In this document: in pieces, positions 26,585 to 35,397 of the stretch
Numbering within the stretch: the first letter of the stretch is position 1
How the letters are laid out: every line of letters begins with the position of its first letter
Origin: Pseudomonas nunensis
GTDB taxonomy: Bacteria; Pseudomonadota; Gammaproteobacteria; Pseudomonadales; Pseudomonadaceae
Assembly: GCF_024296925.1 (NCBI RefSeq)
Contig: NZ_CP101125.1
Coordinates: 2,358,501-2,422,500, forward strand
Direction: 5' to 3'
Length of the DNA: 64,000 nt
Made by a program: the position numbers and the translations under genes
Notes under the pieces: generated by a model
What the model was told of the DNA's origin: nothing
Seen by the model: the letters and a program-made list of their open reading frames with translations, nothing else
The model's database searches: none

Positions 26585-27562
26585 TCAGGCCTTCCACGCC
26601 CGGGCATTCACCAGGTTCACCGGCCGCTCACCCGCCAACGCCATCAGCAGATTGTCCACCGCGCACTTGGCCATCGCTTCGCGCGTCTCATGCGTTGCCG
26701 AGCCAATGTGCGGCGTCGCCACCACATTGTTCAACTGCATCAACGGCGAATCATGGTTCAGCGGCTCGCGCTCAAACACATCCAGCCCGGCAGCACGAAT
26801 CTGCCCCTCGCGCAGCGCTCGGATCAGCGCCGCTTCGTCCACCACTTTGCCCCGGGAAATATTGATAAAGATCGTTGCCGGGCCCATCAAGGCAAACTGT
26901 TCCGCGCCGATCAAACCCTCGGTTTCAGCCGTCAACGGCAAGGTCAGGCAGACAAAATCCGCCTCCTGCAACAGCTCCGGCAAGCTACGGTATTGCGCAT
27001 TGAAACGCTGTTCCACCGCTGGTTTCGGCGAATGGCTGTGATAGATCACCGGCATGCCAAAACCGAAATGCCCACGCTGGGCCAACGCTTCCCCGATGCG
27101 GCCCATGCCAATAATGCCCAGGGTCTTGCCATGCACATCAGTGCCAAACTGCGCCGGGCCGATGTTGCGATGCCAATGACCGGAACGAACCATGTTCGCC
27201 AGTTCCACCACGCGCCGGGCGGTGGCCAGGATCAGCGCGAAACCGGTGTCGGCGGTGGTTTCGGTCAGCACGTCCGGGGTGTTGCTGAGCAGGATCCGTC
27301 GCTCGGTCAGGTAATCGATGTCGTAGTTGTCGACGCCCACCGAAACGCTGGCAATCGCTTCCAGATTCGGTGCCAGGTCGAGCAATGCCGCATCCAGTTT
27401 CAGACTGGCGCCGAGCAGGCCCTGGGCCCGTGGCAGGGCTGCGCGCAATTTGGCCAGGCCGTCGGCATCGAGGCTTTCGATCAGGGTCACGTCGGTCTGC
27501 TCGTGTAAGCGGGCCATCAGCAGCGGCGAGAGTTTCTTGTACAGCACAACCTGCTTTTTCAT
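26585..27562 (-). CDS. kguD: 2-ketogluconate-6-phosphate reductase (D-isomer 2-hydroxyacid dehydrogenase)
   Basis: A 325-residue NAD(P)H enzyme reducing 2-keto-6-phosphogluconate to 6-phosphogluconate. The Rossmann motif is GIIGMGRIGEALAQRG. The catalytic residues sit in INISRGKVVDEAAL (Arg), LDVFEREPL (Glu) and TPHIGSATHETR (His). It is the last gene of the kguE-kguK-kguT-kguD run, 21 bp after kguT. By sequence alone it could be a general glyoxylate/hydroxypyruvate reductase; the operon gives the specific name. Confidence 0.92.
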   Translation of the reverse strand: MKKQVVLYKKLSPLLMARLHEQTDVTLIESLDADGLAKLRAALPRAQGLLGASLKLDAALLDLAPNLEAIASVSVGVDNYDIDYLTERRILLSNTPDVLTETTADTGFALILATARRVVELANMVRSGHWHRNIGPAQFGTDVHGKTLGIIGMGRIGEALAQRGHFGFGMPVIYHSHSPKPAVEQRFNAQYRSLPELLQEADFVCLTLPLTAETEGLIGAEQFALMGPATIFINISRGKVVDEAALIRALREGQIRAAGLDVFEREPLNHDSPLMQLNNVVATPHIGSATHETREAMAKCAVDNLLMALAGERPVNLVNARAWKA

Positions 27563-27583
27563 GGTTATCGTCTCAACTTCAAT

Positions 27584-28882
27584 TCAAGGGTGAGCCGCCA
27601 TCGGCCGTTTCACTGCGGCTTTGGCCACGACCCGGTCACTGGCGCCGGGCTTGAGGAAAATCGTCAGCACCACCGAGAGCATCAGCGCGCCGCTCATCAA
27701 CAGATAAGAAGCCCCCGGCGAACCGGTGGTGCTGTTCAGGTAACCGACCAGATAGGAACCGCCAAACGAACCGAGGGCACCCATGCTGTTGATCAGCGCC
27801 ATGGCGCCACCGGCAACGTTGGCCGGGAGGATTTCCGGGACGATCGCGAAGAACGGCCCGTAAGGTGCGTACATGCAGGCCCCGGCGATCACCAGCAAGG
27901 TGTAGGACCACCAGAAATGCTCAGCGCCCAAGGCGTAGGAGCCGTAGAACGCAATCGAAGCAATCAGCAGTGGCGGCCAGACAAAGCGTTTGCGCTTCTG
28001 CAATTTGTCCGAGCCCCAGGACACCGCGAGCATGCCGATCACCGCCGCCAAATAAGGCAGCGCCGAGAGCCATCCGGCTTCGACCATGTCCATCTGCAAG
28101 CCGGCCTTGAGGATCGACGGCAGCCACAACACGAAACCGTAGACGCCAATGCTCCAGCAGAAAAATTGCAGAGCCAGCACGATGACTTTTGGCGAGCGGA
28201 AGGCTTCGGCGTAGTTCTTCACCGCTTTGATGCCGACCTGTTCAGCGGCTAGTGCGCTTTCCAGGTCCTGTTTCTCTTCATCACTGAGCCACTTGGCCTG
28301 GGCTGGACGCTCATCGGCCAGGCGCCACCAGATAAACGCCCAGAGCACTGCCGGCAGACCTTCGACGATAAACATCCAGCGCCAGCTGAAATGCTGCACC
28401 AGATACCCGGACACCACCGACATCCACAGCATGGTCACCGGGTTGCCAAGGATCAGGAAGGTGTTGGCCCGGGAGCGTTCGGCGCGGGTGAACCAGTGGC
28501 ACAGATACACCAGCATCGCTGGCATCACTGCTGCTTCGACCACACCGAGCATGAAGCGGATGACGATCAGCCAATAGGCGTTCGAGACGATCCCGGTCAG
28601 GGTGGCCAGGCCGCCCCAGAGAATCAGGCTGACGAAAATCAGTTTCTTTACGCTGTGTTTCTGGGCATAGATCGCCCCCGGCACCTGGAAGAAAAAGTAA
28701 CCGAGGAAGAACAGTGCGCCGAGCATCGACGACAGGCCCGGGGTGATCATCAGGTCTTCGGCCATCCCGGAGGCGGCGGCGAACCCGTAGTTGGCGCGGT
28801 CCAGATACGCCAGGCTGTAGGTGATGAACACGATGGGCATGATGTACCACCAGCGGCGGGTAGCGAGTGTTGCAGTTTTCAT
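27584..28882 (-). CDS. kguT: 2-ketogluconate MFS transporter
   Basis: A 432-residue, 12-TM anion:cation-symporter-type carrier. Signatures are ITYSLAYLDRANYGFAAASG after TM1, ALFFLGYFFFQVPGAIYAQK, and RFMLGVVEAAVMPAMLVYL. The start MKTATLATRRWWY follows AGGAGC; an upstream in-frame start is unsupported. Within the kgu operon it imports 2-ketogluconate made in the periplasm from glucose. A REPIN lies between it and kguK upstream. Confidence 0.92.
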   Translation of the reverse strand: MKTATLATRRWWYIMPIVFITYSLAYLDRANYGFAAASGMAEDLMITPGLSSMLGALFFLGYFFFQVPGAIYAQKHSVKKLIFVSLILWGGLATLTGIVSNAYWLIVIRFMLGVVEAAVMPAMLVYLCHWFTRAERSRANTFLILGNPVTMLWMSVVSGYLVQHFSWRWMFIVEGLPAVLWAFIWWRLADERPAQAKWLSDEEKQDLESALAAEQVGIKAVKNYAEAFRSPKVIVLALQFFCWSIGVYGFVLWLPSILKAGLQMDMVEAGWLSALPYLAAVIGMLAVSWGSDKLQKRKRFVWPPLLIASIAFYGSYALGAEHFWWSYTLLVIAGACMYAPYGPFFAIVPEILPANVAGGAMALINSMGALGSFGGSYLVGYLNSTTGSPGASYLLMSGALMLSVVLTIFLKPGASDRVVAKAAVKRPMAAHP

Positions 28883-28955
28883 GATGGTGCTCCTGAGCTT
28901 GTTGTTTTTGTCGCAGCAGGTAACGGTCTGAATCTTTAGTGACTGGGCGGGCCTC

Positions 28956-29048
28956 TTCGCGGGCAAGCCTCGCTCCTACAGGGTTTTGTGTCGGTCACGC
29001 ATTCTGTTCACGTCGCATAACCAATGTGGGAGCGGGCTTGCTCGCGAA
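28956..29048. repeat. Hybrid REPIN inside the kgu operon, overlapping the 3' end of kguK
   Basis: The left arm is the TTCGCGGGCAAGCCTCGCTC type and the right arm the GTGGGAGCGGGCTTGCTC type, so the two halves belong to different REP subclasses. It lies between kguK and kguT, and the right arm is translated as the last residues of KguK. Confidence 0.88.
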
Positions 29049-29990
29049 TGCGGCTTCAAATTCGACAGACATTTCGGACCGGGTCGGCAACCCCTCCATA
29101 TCCCCCCGACTCTGCACTGCACGGCTGCCAATCCAGTTGGCGCGCTGTACGGCTTCGGCAAAGCTGAGGTTTTCCAGCAAGGCGCTGATCATGCCGACGG
29201 CAAAGCCATCGCCAGCGCCGACGGTATCGACAACGGTTTCCACCGGCACACCTGCAATGAAACCCTGGTCCAGATGCGTACGGTAATAAGCGCCGTGGGG
29301 CCCGAGCTTGATCGCCACGGCTTCCGCGCCTTGATCGAGGTAAAACGCCGCGATGTCCGCCGGGTCGTCGAAACCGGTGAGCAAGCGACCTTCGCTCAAC
29401 CCTGGCAGCACCCAGTGGGCGAGGGCGGCGAGGCGGTTGATCTCGGTGATCATCAACTGCTCGCTGCCCCACAGGCTCGGGCGCAGGTTCGGGTCGAACG
29501 ACACACTGCGCCCGGCTTCGCGCATGCGGGTCATCAATTCAAAGGACATTTCCCGGGCGCTGGCAGAGAGCGCTGGCGGAATGCCGGTGGCGTGCAAGTG
29601 CCGCGCGGTCAACAGCTCGGGAGCAATCGACTGCACCGACAGGTGACTGGCAGCCGAACCACGACGGAAATACTCGACCACTGGATCGCTGCCATCGTCG
29701 GCGCGGGACTTGAGCTGAAAACCGGTGGGGTGCGCCGGGTCGATAGCGACATGGCGGCAATCCAGGCCTTCTTTTTCCAGCGTATCGATCACGAAACGAC
29801 CCAAGGAGTCCGCGCCGACCCGACTTAACCAGGCAACGTTGAAGCCCAACCGCGACAGGCCAATTGCGACGTTGCTGTCGGCGCCGGCAATGCGTTTATG
29901 AAACTGGCCAACCGCCGCCAGATCACCGCTCTGCTCGGCCACGAACATTGCCATGGTTTCGCCGAACGAGAGGATATCGATCTCAGACAT
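28995..29990 (-). CDS. kguK: 2-ketogluconate kinase (PfkB family)
   Basis: A 331-residue ribokinase-family enzyme phosphorylating 2-ketogluconate. The N-terminus [16 protein letters not shown] is typical. The second PfkB signature with the catalytic Asp is [15 protein letters not shown]. The start at 29990 is preferred since an upstream start adds non-family residues. It overlaps the end of kguE by 8 bp, indicating translational coupling. The C-terminal [17 protein letters not shown] is encoded by a REP arm and probably extends an ancestral end near GLPTRSEM. Confidence 0.92.
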   Translation of the reverse strand: MSEIDILSFGETMAMFVAEQSGDLAAVGQFHKRIAGADSNVAIGLSRLGFNVAWLSRVGADSLGRFVIDTLEKEGLDCRHVAIDPAHPTGFQLKSRADDGSDPVVEYFRRGSAASHLSVQSIAPELLTARHLHATGIPPALSASAREMSFELMTRMREAGRSVSFDPNLRPSLWGSEQLMITEINRLAALAHWVLPGLSEGRLLTGFDDPADIAAFYLDQGAEAVAIKLGPHGAYYRTHLDQGFIAGVPVETVVDTVGAGDGFAVGMISALLENLSFAEAVQRANWIGSRAVQSRGDMEGLPTRSEMSVEFEAAFASKPAPTLVMRREQNA

Positions 29991-30765
29991 GCGCGTTCTC
30001 CAAGCGTGATTGCCCGAGGCGGGCGAGGGTGGCGACATGTTCGGTGGTCAGTTGCACCAGGTCGTCGCCTTGCAGCGGGTATTCCACCGCCCGCATTACG
30101 CCTTGGGCCATGTGCCGCAGCAGTTGTTCCCACAGATGCAGGTCACTGGCGCTTGGCGGCATCGCAACCAGTTTGCCATCGGCCCGGCGTGCCACCGCTT
30201 TGCAGTGCACATAGCCGACATGCCGGCCAAGCGCACGCGCGGCGCTGGCGGCGGACTGGTCCTGCCATTGCCAGTTGCCGATGTCGAAGGTCATCTTGAT
30301 CGGCAGGTTGTGCTGCTCGACCTCGCCGAAGAAGCGCTGGAATGGCTCGATACGCCCGCCGTGCAAGGTCTGGTCGTTTTCCACCAGCAGTTGCACCGGA
30401 CTCTGGGTCAGCAACCGAGCCAAAGCCTGGAGATCGTTGTTGTCGGTAAAGTAACCGAAGGAGACTTTCAACCATTTTGCGCCGAAGGCCTGGGCCCGTT
30501 GCAGGGTGGTGGCCAACTCGGGATTGGGCCGCGATTGACCGGCCAGCCACAGTTCCATGGGCGAGGAATACACGCTTTCCAGACCGCGAGCCTGGGTGGC
30601 GTCGGCCAGTTGCGCAGGCTCTTCGTGTGTCAGCAACTCTTCGCGCCATTCAATGCGGGTGGCGCCGGCGGCGGCCAACAAGTCGACGAAACTGCCTTGG
30701 CCGCGTTGGCGAACCAGGTCGGCGCCGTAGCTCGACAGGCTGATGGAAACGGGTGGTTTATTCAT
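29983..30765 (-). CDS. kguE: KguE, putative sugar epimerase/isomerase of the 2-ketogluconate operon
   Basis: A 260-residue TIM-barrel protein of the xylose-isomerase-like (AP-endonuclease 2) superfamily, first gene of the kgu operon. Likely metal-binding motifs are [25 protein letters not shown] and [11 protein letters not shown]. Its exact reaction in 2-ketogluconate use is not settled as far as I know. The ATG lies 13 bp downstream of the PtxS operator. The stop overlaps the kguK start. Confidence 0.9.
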   Translation of the reverse strand: MNKPPVSISLSSYGADLVRQRGQGSFVDLLAAAGATRIEWREELLTHEEPAQLADATQARGLESVYSSPMELWLAGQSRPNPELATTLQRAQAFGAKWLKVSFGYFTDNNDLQALARLLTQSPVQLLVENDQTLHGGRIEPFQRFFGEVEQHNLPIKMTFDIGNWQWQDQSAASAARALGRHVGYVHCKAVARRADGKLVAMPPSASDLHLWEQLLRHMAQGVMRAVEYPLQGDDLVQLTTEHVATLARLGQSRLENAHV

Positions 30766-30778
30766 TGTTATCTACCTC

Positions 30779-30792
30779 TGAAACCGGTTTCA
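30779..30792. promoter_or_regulatory. PtxS operator in front of kguE
   Basis: Perfect 14-bp palindrome TGAAACCGGTTTCA, the operator known for PtxS, 13 bp upstream of the kguE start. PtxS represses the operon and releases DNA on binding 2-ketogluconate (established for pseudomonads). Confidence 0.92.
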
Positions 30793-30835
30793 TTTTTGTT
30801 CAAAAAAAAGGTTGTGCGGTGTTCTTCAGGGCCTC

Positions 30836-30929
30836 ATCGCGAGCAAGCTCGCTCCCACAGGGGATTTCTGGTGGCCAATGTTTCTGTGTTCGATACAAAT
30901 CCAATGTGGGAGCGAGCTTGCTCGCGATG
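30836..30929. repeat. REPIN between ptxS and kguE
   Basis: Inverted REP pair of the GTGGGAGCGAGCTTGCTC type with TCGCGA ends, directly after the ptxS stop and just upstream of the kguE operator. Confidence 0.88.
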
Positions 30930-30941
30930 GCGTCAGCCCAG

Positions 30942-31967
30942 TCACCGCAAATCCCCGAGGGTAGACCCACGCGCAATCAACCGCGCCGCAAAATCCACGG
31001 TCCGCACCGGCCCGACATCCCCACGCAAACGCTTGAGCAGACACTCAAACGCACTCGCGCCAATCTCTGCCGTCGGCTGGGCGAGGGCGGTGATCCCGCT
31101 GCCCACCAACGGATACCAATCCAGATCATCCAGGGCAATCAGCCCGACATCCTCGAACAGCTTGCAGCCCAGTTCACGCAACGCATGAGTGCTGGCCAGC
31201 GCGGCAATGCCGTTGGCACAGAACAACGCTTTCGGCCCTTGGCCGTGTGTATCGAGGAAGGTTTTCAAATGTGCAGTCAGGTCGCTGCCGGTTTCCACCA
31301 CAGCACCTTGGAACGAGGAATGCTGCTTAATCCAATTCTTGAATCCGCTCACCCGTTCGATCCGCGAACTGGTGCCGTCAAACGGTTCAGTCACCAGCAA
31401 CACGTCGCGGTAACCACGTTGCTCAAGATGAGCGAGGGCCATTTCAACGGCGGCCGGATTGTCCAGACCCACTAGATCACTTTCGAGTTGCTCGACCTTG
31501 CGGTCCACCAGCACCAACGGCATTTCCCGATGCAACTCCTGCAGTTCATCGCGGTGATGGCCCAGGGTGTTCACGATCAAGCCTTCGATGTTGTACGAGC
31601 GCAACAACGCCAGGTGCTGACGTTCCTGCTCGTCATCGCGATCGGTGTTGCACACCACCAGGCTGTAGCCGTGGCGACGGCACGCAGTTTCCACGCCGTG
31701 CATCACGGCAATCGAATAAGGGTTACGGATATCGGCCACCAGCATACCGATCAAGCGGGTTCGCCCGCGTTTAAGGCCGCGGGCCATCTGGTTCGGGCGG
31801 TAGCCCAACTCGCTGATGGCTTGCTCGATGCGCTGGGCGATGGCATCGGAGAGCAGGGCACGGTCGTCACCGATAAAGCGCGACACGCTAGCCTTGGACA
31901 CCCCGGCGTGTTCGGCAACATCGAGCATGGTGACGCGGCTGCGCTGGGCGGCGGAAAAGTCATTCAC
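30942..31967 (-). CDS. ptxS: LacI-family repressor PtxS
   Basis: A 341-residue LacI-type regulator. The HTH reads VTMLDVAEHAGVSKASVSRF. The hinge helix is NQMARGLKRGRT, and the sugar-binding domain follows from LIGMLVADIRNPYS. It controls the kgu genes and itself in response to 2-ketogluconate. I prefer the GTG start at 31967 (AAAAAGG nine bases upstream, residues NDFSAAQRSRVTM), but an in-frame ATG at 32009 with AGGA before it is also possible. It is transcribed in the same direction as the kgu genes. Confidence 0.9.
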   Translation of the reverse strand: MNDFSAAQRSRVTMLDVAEHAGVSKASVSRFIGDDRALLSDAIAQRIEQAISELGYRPNQMARGLKRGRTRLIGMLVADIRNPYSIAVMHGVETACRRHGYSLVVCNTDRDDEQERQHLALLRSYNIEGLIVNTLGHHRDELQELHREMPLVLVDRKVEQLESDLVGLDNPAAVEMALAHLEQRGYRDVLLVTEPFDGTSSRIERVSGFKNWIKQHSSFQGAVVETGSDLTAHLKTFLDTHGQGPKALFCANGIAALASTHALRELGCKLFEDVGLIALDDLDWYPLVGSGITALAQPTAEIGASAFECLLKRLRGDVGPVRTVDFAARLIARGSTLGDLR

Positions 31968-32019
31968 GGTCTGAAACCTTTTTATTGGATTTATTGGTCT
32001 GGATACCATGGAGCAATCC

Positions 32020-32033
32020 TGAAACCGGTTTCA
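32020..32033. promoter_or_regulatory. PtxS operator in front of ptxS
   Basis: A second exact copy of TGAAACCGGTTTCA upstream of ptxS, indicating autoregulation. Confidence 0.9.
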
Positions 32034-32121
32034 GTTAGCCTAAAAAATAAACTCAGGTCAAGGGTCGTTATTCCTTGACGGGGACAGCTGTGGGACATTT
32101 CCCGATAAGCGGTAGAAAAAC

Positions 32122-32137
32122 CTGTCAGATCTGACAG
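32122..32137. promoter_or_regulatory. Perfect palindrome upstream of the accessory islet
   Basis: CTGTCAGATCTGACAG is a perfect 16-bp palindrome in the 200-bp gap between ptxS and the 279-residue hypothetical gene. A second dyad, CTTCTTA-N6-TAAGAAG, is at 32179-32198. Both are likely operator-like elements for the rightward genes. I cannot name the regulator. Confidence 0.5.
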
Positions 32138-32234
32138 TAGTCCGCCCATGTGCTTTCGCGTTTAATAAATACAACGTACTTCTTAATCCACTAAGAAGCG
32201 CGCGGAGTTTGTCCAAGGCACTTTGGAGTCATCC

Positions 32235-33074
32235 ATGATCATATCTAGACGATTGCCAACTCGTTTGGCACTGCTGCACCGCGCCTCGCTCCTTAATGAC
32301 CCTATTTATGCCAAGCCAGAAGTTAATGGTGTCGACGCCAGTGATCCCGAGGGGCGAATTCCTGCCGGGCTTATTGGCACCGGGTTAACCGTCCCTATTC
32401 CTCGCTGGCCAAACTATCCTGTCACGCCTCCAAGATATGATCGGCTTCAAGTGTTTTGGGAGTTTGGCGGCATTATTGAGTTGCCCTATGATGAGCTTGT
32501 TTATCCCGTGCCGCCTCCAATTATCGAGGTTCATATTCCCCCGCGGTATCTGGCGGTGGATGGCGTTGCCTATTTATATTACGCAGCGTGGGGCCATGAC
32601 GTAAACGATACGTGGTCTTTCAAAAAGAAGCTGACCATCGATACACGTTATGTGCCGGTTAATCTTCAGCCAGTTAGTTATCCCGATGCACTGCTAGGGT
32701 ACTTGAACTGTCAAAGCGCGCGAAAACTGTGGGAGGGAGTTAGGGTGAAAGTGCCTCCTGATCCTGGGTGCGCAATTGGTGATTGGATTGTTGTGCATTG
32801 GAACGGTTACCTTTCACAGAACGCAAGCGGCCCAACCATTCCTGGTACCTATAAAGAGGTCCGTAGACAACTATTGACAGATGCAGATCTGAGAGAGGGT
32901 GTGGAGGTACTCATTGAACCTTACGTCCCTCATATAGAACCTATGTGGATTAATGCATCTGCCGAAGTCTGGTATGAACTGGAGCGCAATAATCTAGTCA
33001 TCAGGAAGTCTGTGAAAAAGCACGTAATGATCGATAGGGTACAGAGTGGGCAGTTGCCTTGCGGTCCACCATAA
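32235..33074 (+). CDS. Ig-like repeat protein of unknown function (279 aa)
   Basis: I do not recognise a named family. The protein appears to have two beta-rich repeats of about 110-120 residues. In each, a proline-rich strand leads to an aromatic strand (RLQVFWEFGG in repeat 1; GDWIVVHWNGY in repeat 2). Later comes a P-x-Y-L-A or EPMWINASAEVWYELER segment, and the end is close to a lysine-rich strand before ID (KKKLTIDTRYV; VKKHVMIDR). There is no signal peptide or TM segment. The ATG has GGAG seven bases upstream. The base composition is more AT-rich than its neighbours. It is followed after 90 bp by a larger protein of similar style, so the two are probably one unit. Confidence 0.7.
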   Translation: MIISRRLPTRLALLHRASLLNDPIYAKPEVNGVDASDPEGRIPAGLIGTGLTVPIPRWPNYPVTPPRYDRLQVFWEFGGIIELPYDELVYPVPPPIIEVHIPPRYLAVDGVAYLYYAAWGHDVNDTWSFKKKLTIDTRYVPVNLQPVSYPDALLGYLNCQSARKLWEGVRVKVPPDPGCAIGDWIVVHWNGYLSQNASGPTIPGTYKEVRRQLLTDADLREGVEVLIEPYVPHIEPMWINASAEVWYELERNNLVIRKSVKKHVMIDRVQSGQLPCGPP

Positions 33075-33164
33075 AGATAAATAAAAGGCCAAGTTTATTT
33101 ATAGCAGTGTCGTTGAGGTGGTATTAAGTCGAATGCCTGTCTTATATAGGTAAGGAGATACGAA

Positions 33165-35210
33165 ATGAACGAGAAAGTGCGTCTGCCTGAACAATCACAG
33201 AGTGACCTCACGCAGGATCCAACACTGGTAGTGGATCCTGCACCAACAATCTCCGGCAGATTGGCGGATGGCACGATGCCGGTTGTCCTGATCCCGGTAG
33301 GAACACCGTTAGCCGTGGAGGTCAACCAATGGGGAAACCCGAATCCCCTTGATATTTATGAGCTGAGAATCATTGAAGGACCCGCCCCCGACACAACTGT
33401 TCCTGACTGGGAGATGCAAGGAACCTCTCTGGGTGAGAAACCTGCGGGGCCTATCATAGATCGTTGGCCACTTCCTGCAGAAATTCCCGCAACCCCTTGG
33501 TTGCAACACAGTCCAACGGCTGCGTATCCACGGCTTTTCCATGTGTGGAGCGTCTCCTATCTGGCGGGGGTCAATCCTGCGGGGTCCGTGATCATTCCAT
33601 TGATCATTGACCGTATCGCCCCTTGGCAAGACCGGACGACACTGGTCAAAAGGCCGCCGCCGATCGCGGCTTGGCCACCTGGAATGGGGTCGACAATCGA
33701 TGATGATTTCGTGGCTAATAACTCCGCAGGTCTGGTGATGGAAATCTCCAAGGCCTATGAGAACCCGCTGTCCCCCCCTATTGGTGATACCTACAAACTC
33801 TGGATGAGTGAAAACTATTCTGCTACGCCCACAACGCTACCCACTATACATGGTGACCTGCCGGCCGACGGCATGGTCGTGATTCCCATTGGTGACGTTG
33901 CAGCATTGACAGGGTCGACGGTATATATTTGGTACCTACTGATTGATCCCGCTGGCAACGAGACTATAGGTTCGACGCCTGCGGGCAAGACCGTTAATTT
34001 GCTGCCACCTCCTGTTCTCAACCCCTTGAGCGTTCCATTAGCTGATCCGGTGATTTCCATCGCGGATTGCGAGGCGGGCGTAACGGTCGAAACCCTGCGG
34101 GGGACCAACTTGCAAAATACAGATCACTACGTACTCACCTGGAATGGCCAAGTGTTCTCCGATGAGGATGTTGGTTCTCAAAATCAATTATCCATTGATG
34201 TCGATAAGTTGGTTATTGCTGATAACTACGATGAACTCGTCGGCGGAACACAGGAGGCAGTTATCGTTTGTCAAGCTACCCGAGGCCCGCTTCCTGTTGG
34301 TGCACCGGTTAATCTTACTGTGTGGGTTGATCTTGATTACGTCGGACCGACCAATCCGGATCATCCCAGTGAAATCAATCTTGACATGGCGCCGTTGGTA
34401 GTGGAGGGCGCGTCAGGTATTGGTCTGCCTAACGAGTTGGTGCCAGAGGACTTCAACCGGAATGCCAACATAGTGCTTACACTTTGGGATGAACCTGGAA
34501 GACAACCTGGCCCAGGTCAGGAAATTCGGATCTATTACGATGGTAAATGGGTTCCGCCTTCGATTTTTCCCGCCGCCGGATCGGAAGGTACAACCATCAA
34601 CTTCCCTCTTCTCTGGAGATATATCGACGACGCCAGCTTTGGATGGAAGATAGCTTATTGGACAGTTACCAGAATTGGCAGTATCAACGTGCCGAGGTCC
34701 GAAGACACGAGAGTAAATTCTCAAGCAATTGAAATTAAGCTTGCAGCGCCGAAAGTAGTTGGCCTCAGAGGCAATATTATTGGCTGTCCGACACTGCCTG
34801 CTTCTAATGACAATAAACTCACTGTTTTTATAGAACCCGATCCGGTAAATTTACCGAAAGACGCTGTAGTGACAGTCTATTTTAAAGGCTATCAGGACCC
34901 CGGGCGGACCATTGTAAATCCGAATGGCGAGGTCGATGTACTGCATACAGTGTTGGACACCGAGGTGTTAACTGGATTTAACGTGGTAATAGGCCCTTTC
35001 AATCCAGTGCTGAAGTACTCGTCAAAACCGATGCCCATCGACGTTGTCGGGGAATACAAAGGGGCGGCTGACATTTGGTATACCGTTGCGGGCATTACGA
35101 AACCCTCGGACATGGCGAGTCATGAGGTTTTAGTAGACCGAACGGACTTTACATATTGTGATGGCTCTAAATATGCGGATGGGCTGCCACCCGCACTGCA
35201 AAAACTCTAA
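33165..35210 (+). CDS. Large multi-repeat Ig-like protein of unknown function (681 aa)
   Basis: An unnamed protein built of about five beta-sandwich-like repeats with recurring LTVxV and W-x-G/W-D-G motifs (HYVLTWNGQVF, NIVLTLWDEPG, IRIYYDGKW, AVVTVYFKGYQD) and strand endings such as PLIIDRIAPW and HEVLVDRTDF. The style matches the 279-residue protein upstream. No signal peptide, TM segment or LPXTG/T1SS tail is visible, so export would need another route. TAAGGAGATACGAA is a strong ribosome site. Codon use is clearly more AT-rich than core genes. It may be an adhesin-like or toxin-associated repeat protein; the function is unknown. Confidence 0.72.
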   Translation: MNEKVRLPEQSQSDLTQDPTLVVDPAPTISGRLADGTMPVVLIPVGTPLAVEVNQWGNPNPLDIYELRIIEGPAPDTTVPDWEMQGTSLGEKPAGPIIDRWPLPAEIPATPWLQHSPTAAYPRLFHVWSVSYLAGVNPAGSVIIPLIIDRIAPWQDRTTLVKRPPPIAAWPPGMGSTIDDDFVANNSAGLVMEISKAYENPLSPPIGDTYKLWMSENYSATPTTLPTIHGDLPADGMVVIPIGDVAALTGSTVYIWYLLIDPAGNETIGSTPAGKTVNLLPPPVLNPLSVPLADPVISIADCEAGVTVETLRGTNLQNTDHYVLTWNGQVFSDEDVGSQNQLSIDVDKLVIADNYDELVGGTQEAVIVCQATRGPLPVGAPVNLTVWVDLDYVGPTNPDHPSEINLDMAPLVVEGASGIGLPNELVPEDFNRNANIVLTLWDEPGRQPGPGQEIRIYYDGKWVPPSIFPAAGSEGTTINFPLLWRYIDDASFGWKIAYWTVTRIGSINVPRSEDTRVNSQAIEIKLAAPKVVGLRGNIIGCPTLPASNDNKLTVFIEPDPVNLPKDAVVTVYFKGYQDPGRTIVNPNGEVDVLHTVLDTEVLTGFNVVIGPFNPVLKYSSKPMPIDVVGEYKGAADIWYTVAGITKPSDMASHEVLVDRTDFTYCDGSKYADGLPPALQKL

Positions 35211-35220
35211 AGAGGAAAGT

Positions 35221-35255
35221 GATCAGTCGAGCGTCGTAGCGACTCTCGACTGATC
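35221..35255 (+). terminator. Long hairpin after the 681-aa gene
   Basis: Perfect 11-bp inverted repeat GATCAGTCGAG / CTCGACTGATC with an inner GTCG/CGAC stem, 10 bp after the stop. The following sequence is only moderately T-rich. Confidence 0.6.
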
Positions 35256-35397
35256 TCGATTGTTTTGTTGCTGAAGATTTTTCCTCCTCTAATACAAGAT
35301 AAATCCTACAGATTCGATTGGTTCAAGCCGCTACTCTTGCCACTTTTTATGCAGCAGTGGTTCATCTAATATGAGCCCGGACATTAAGGTAAGTCCT

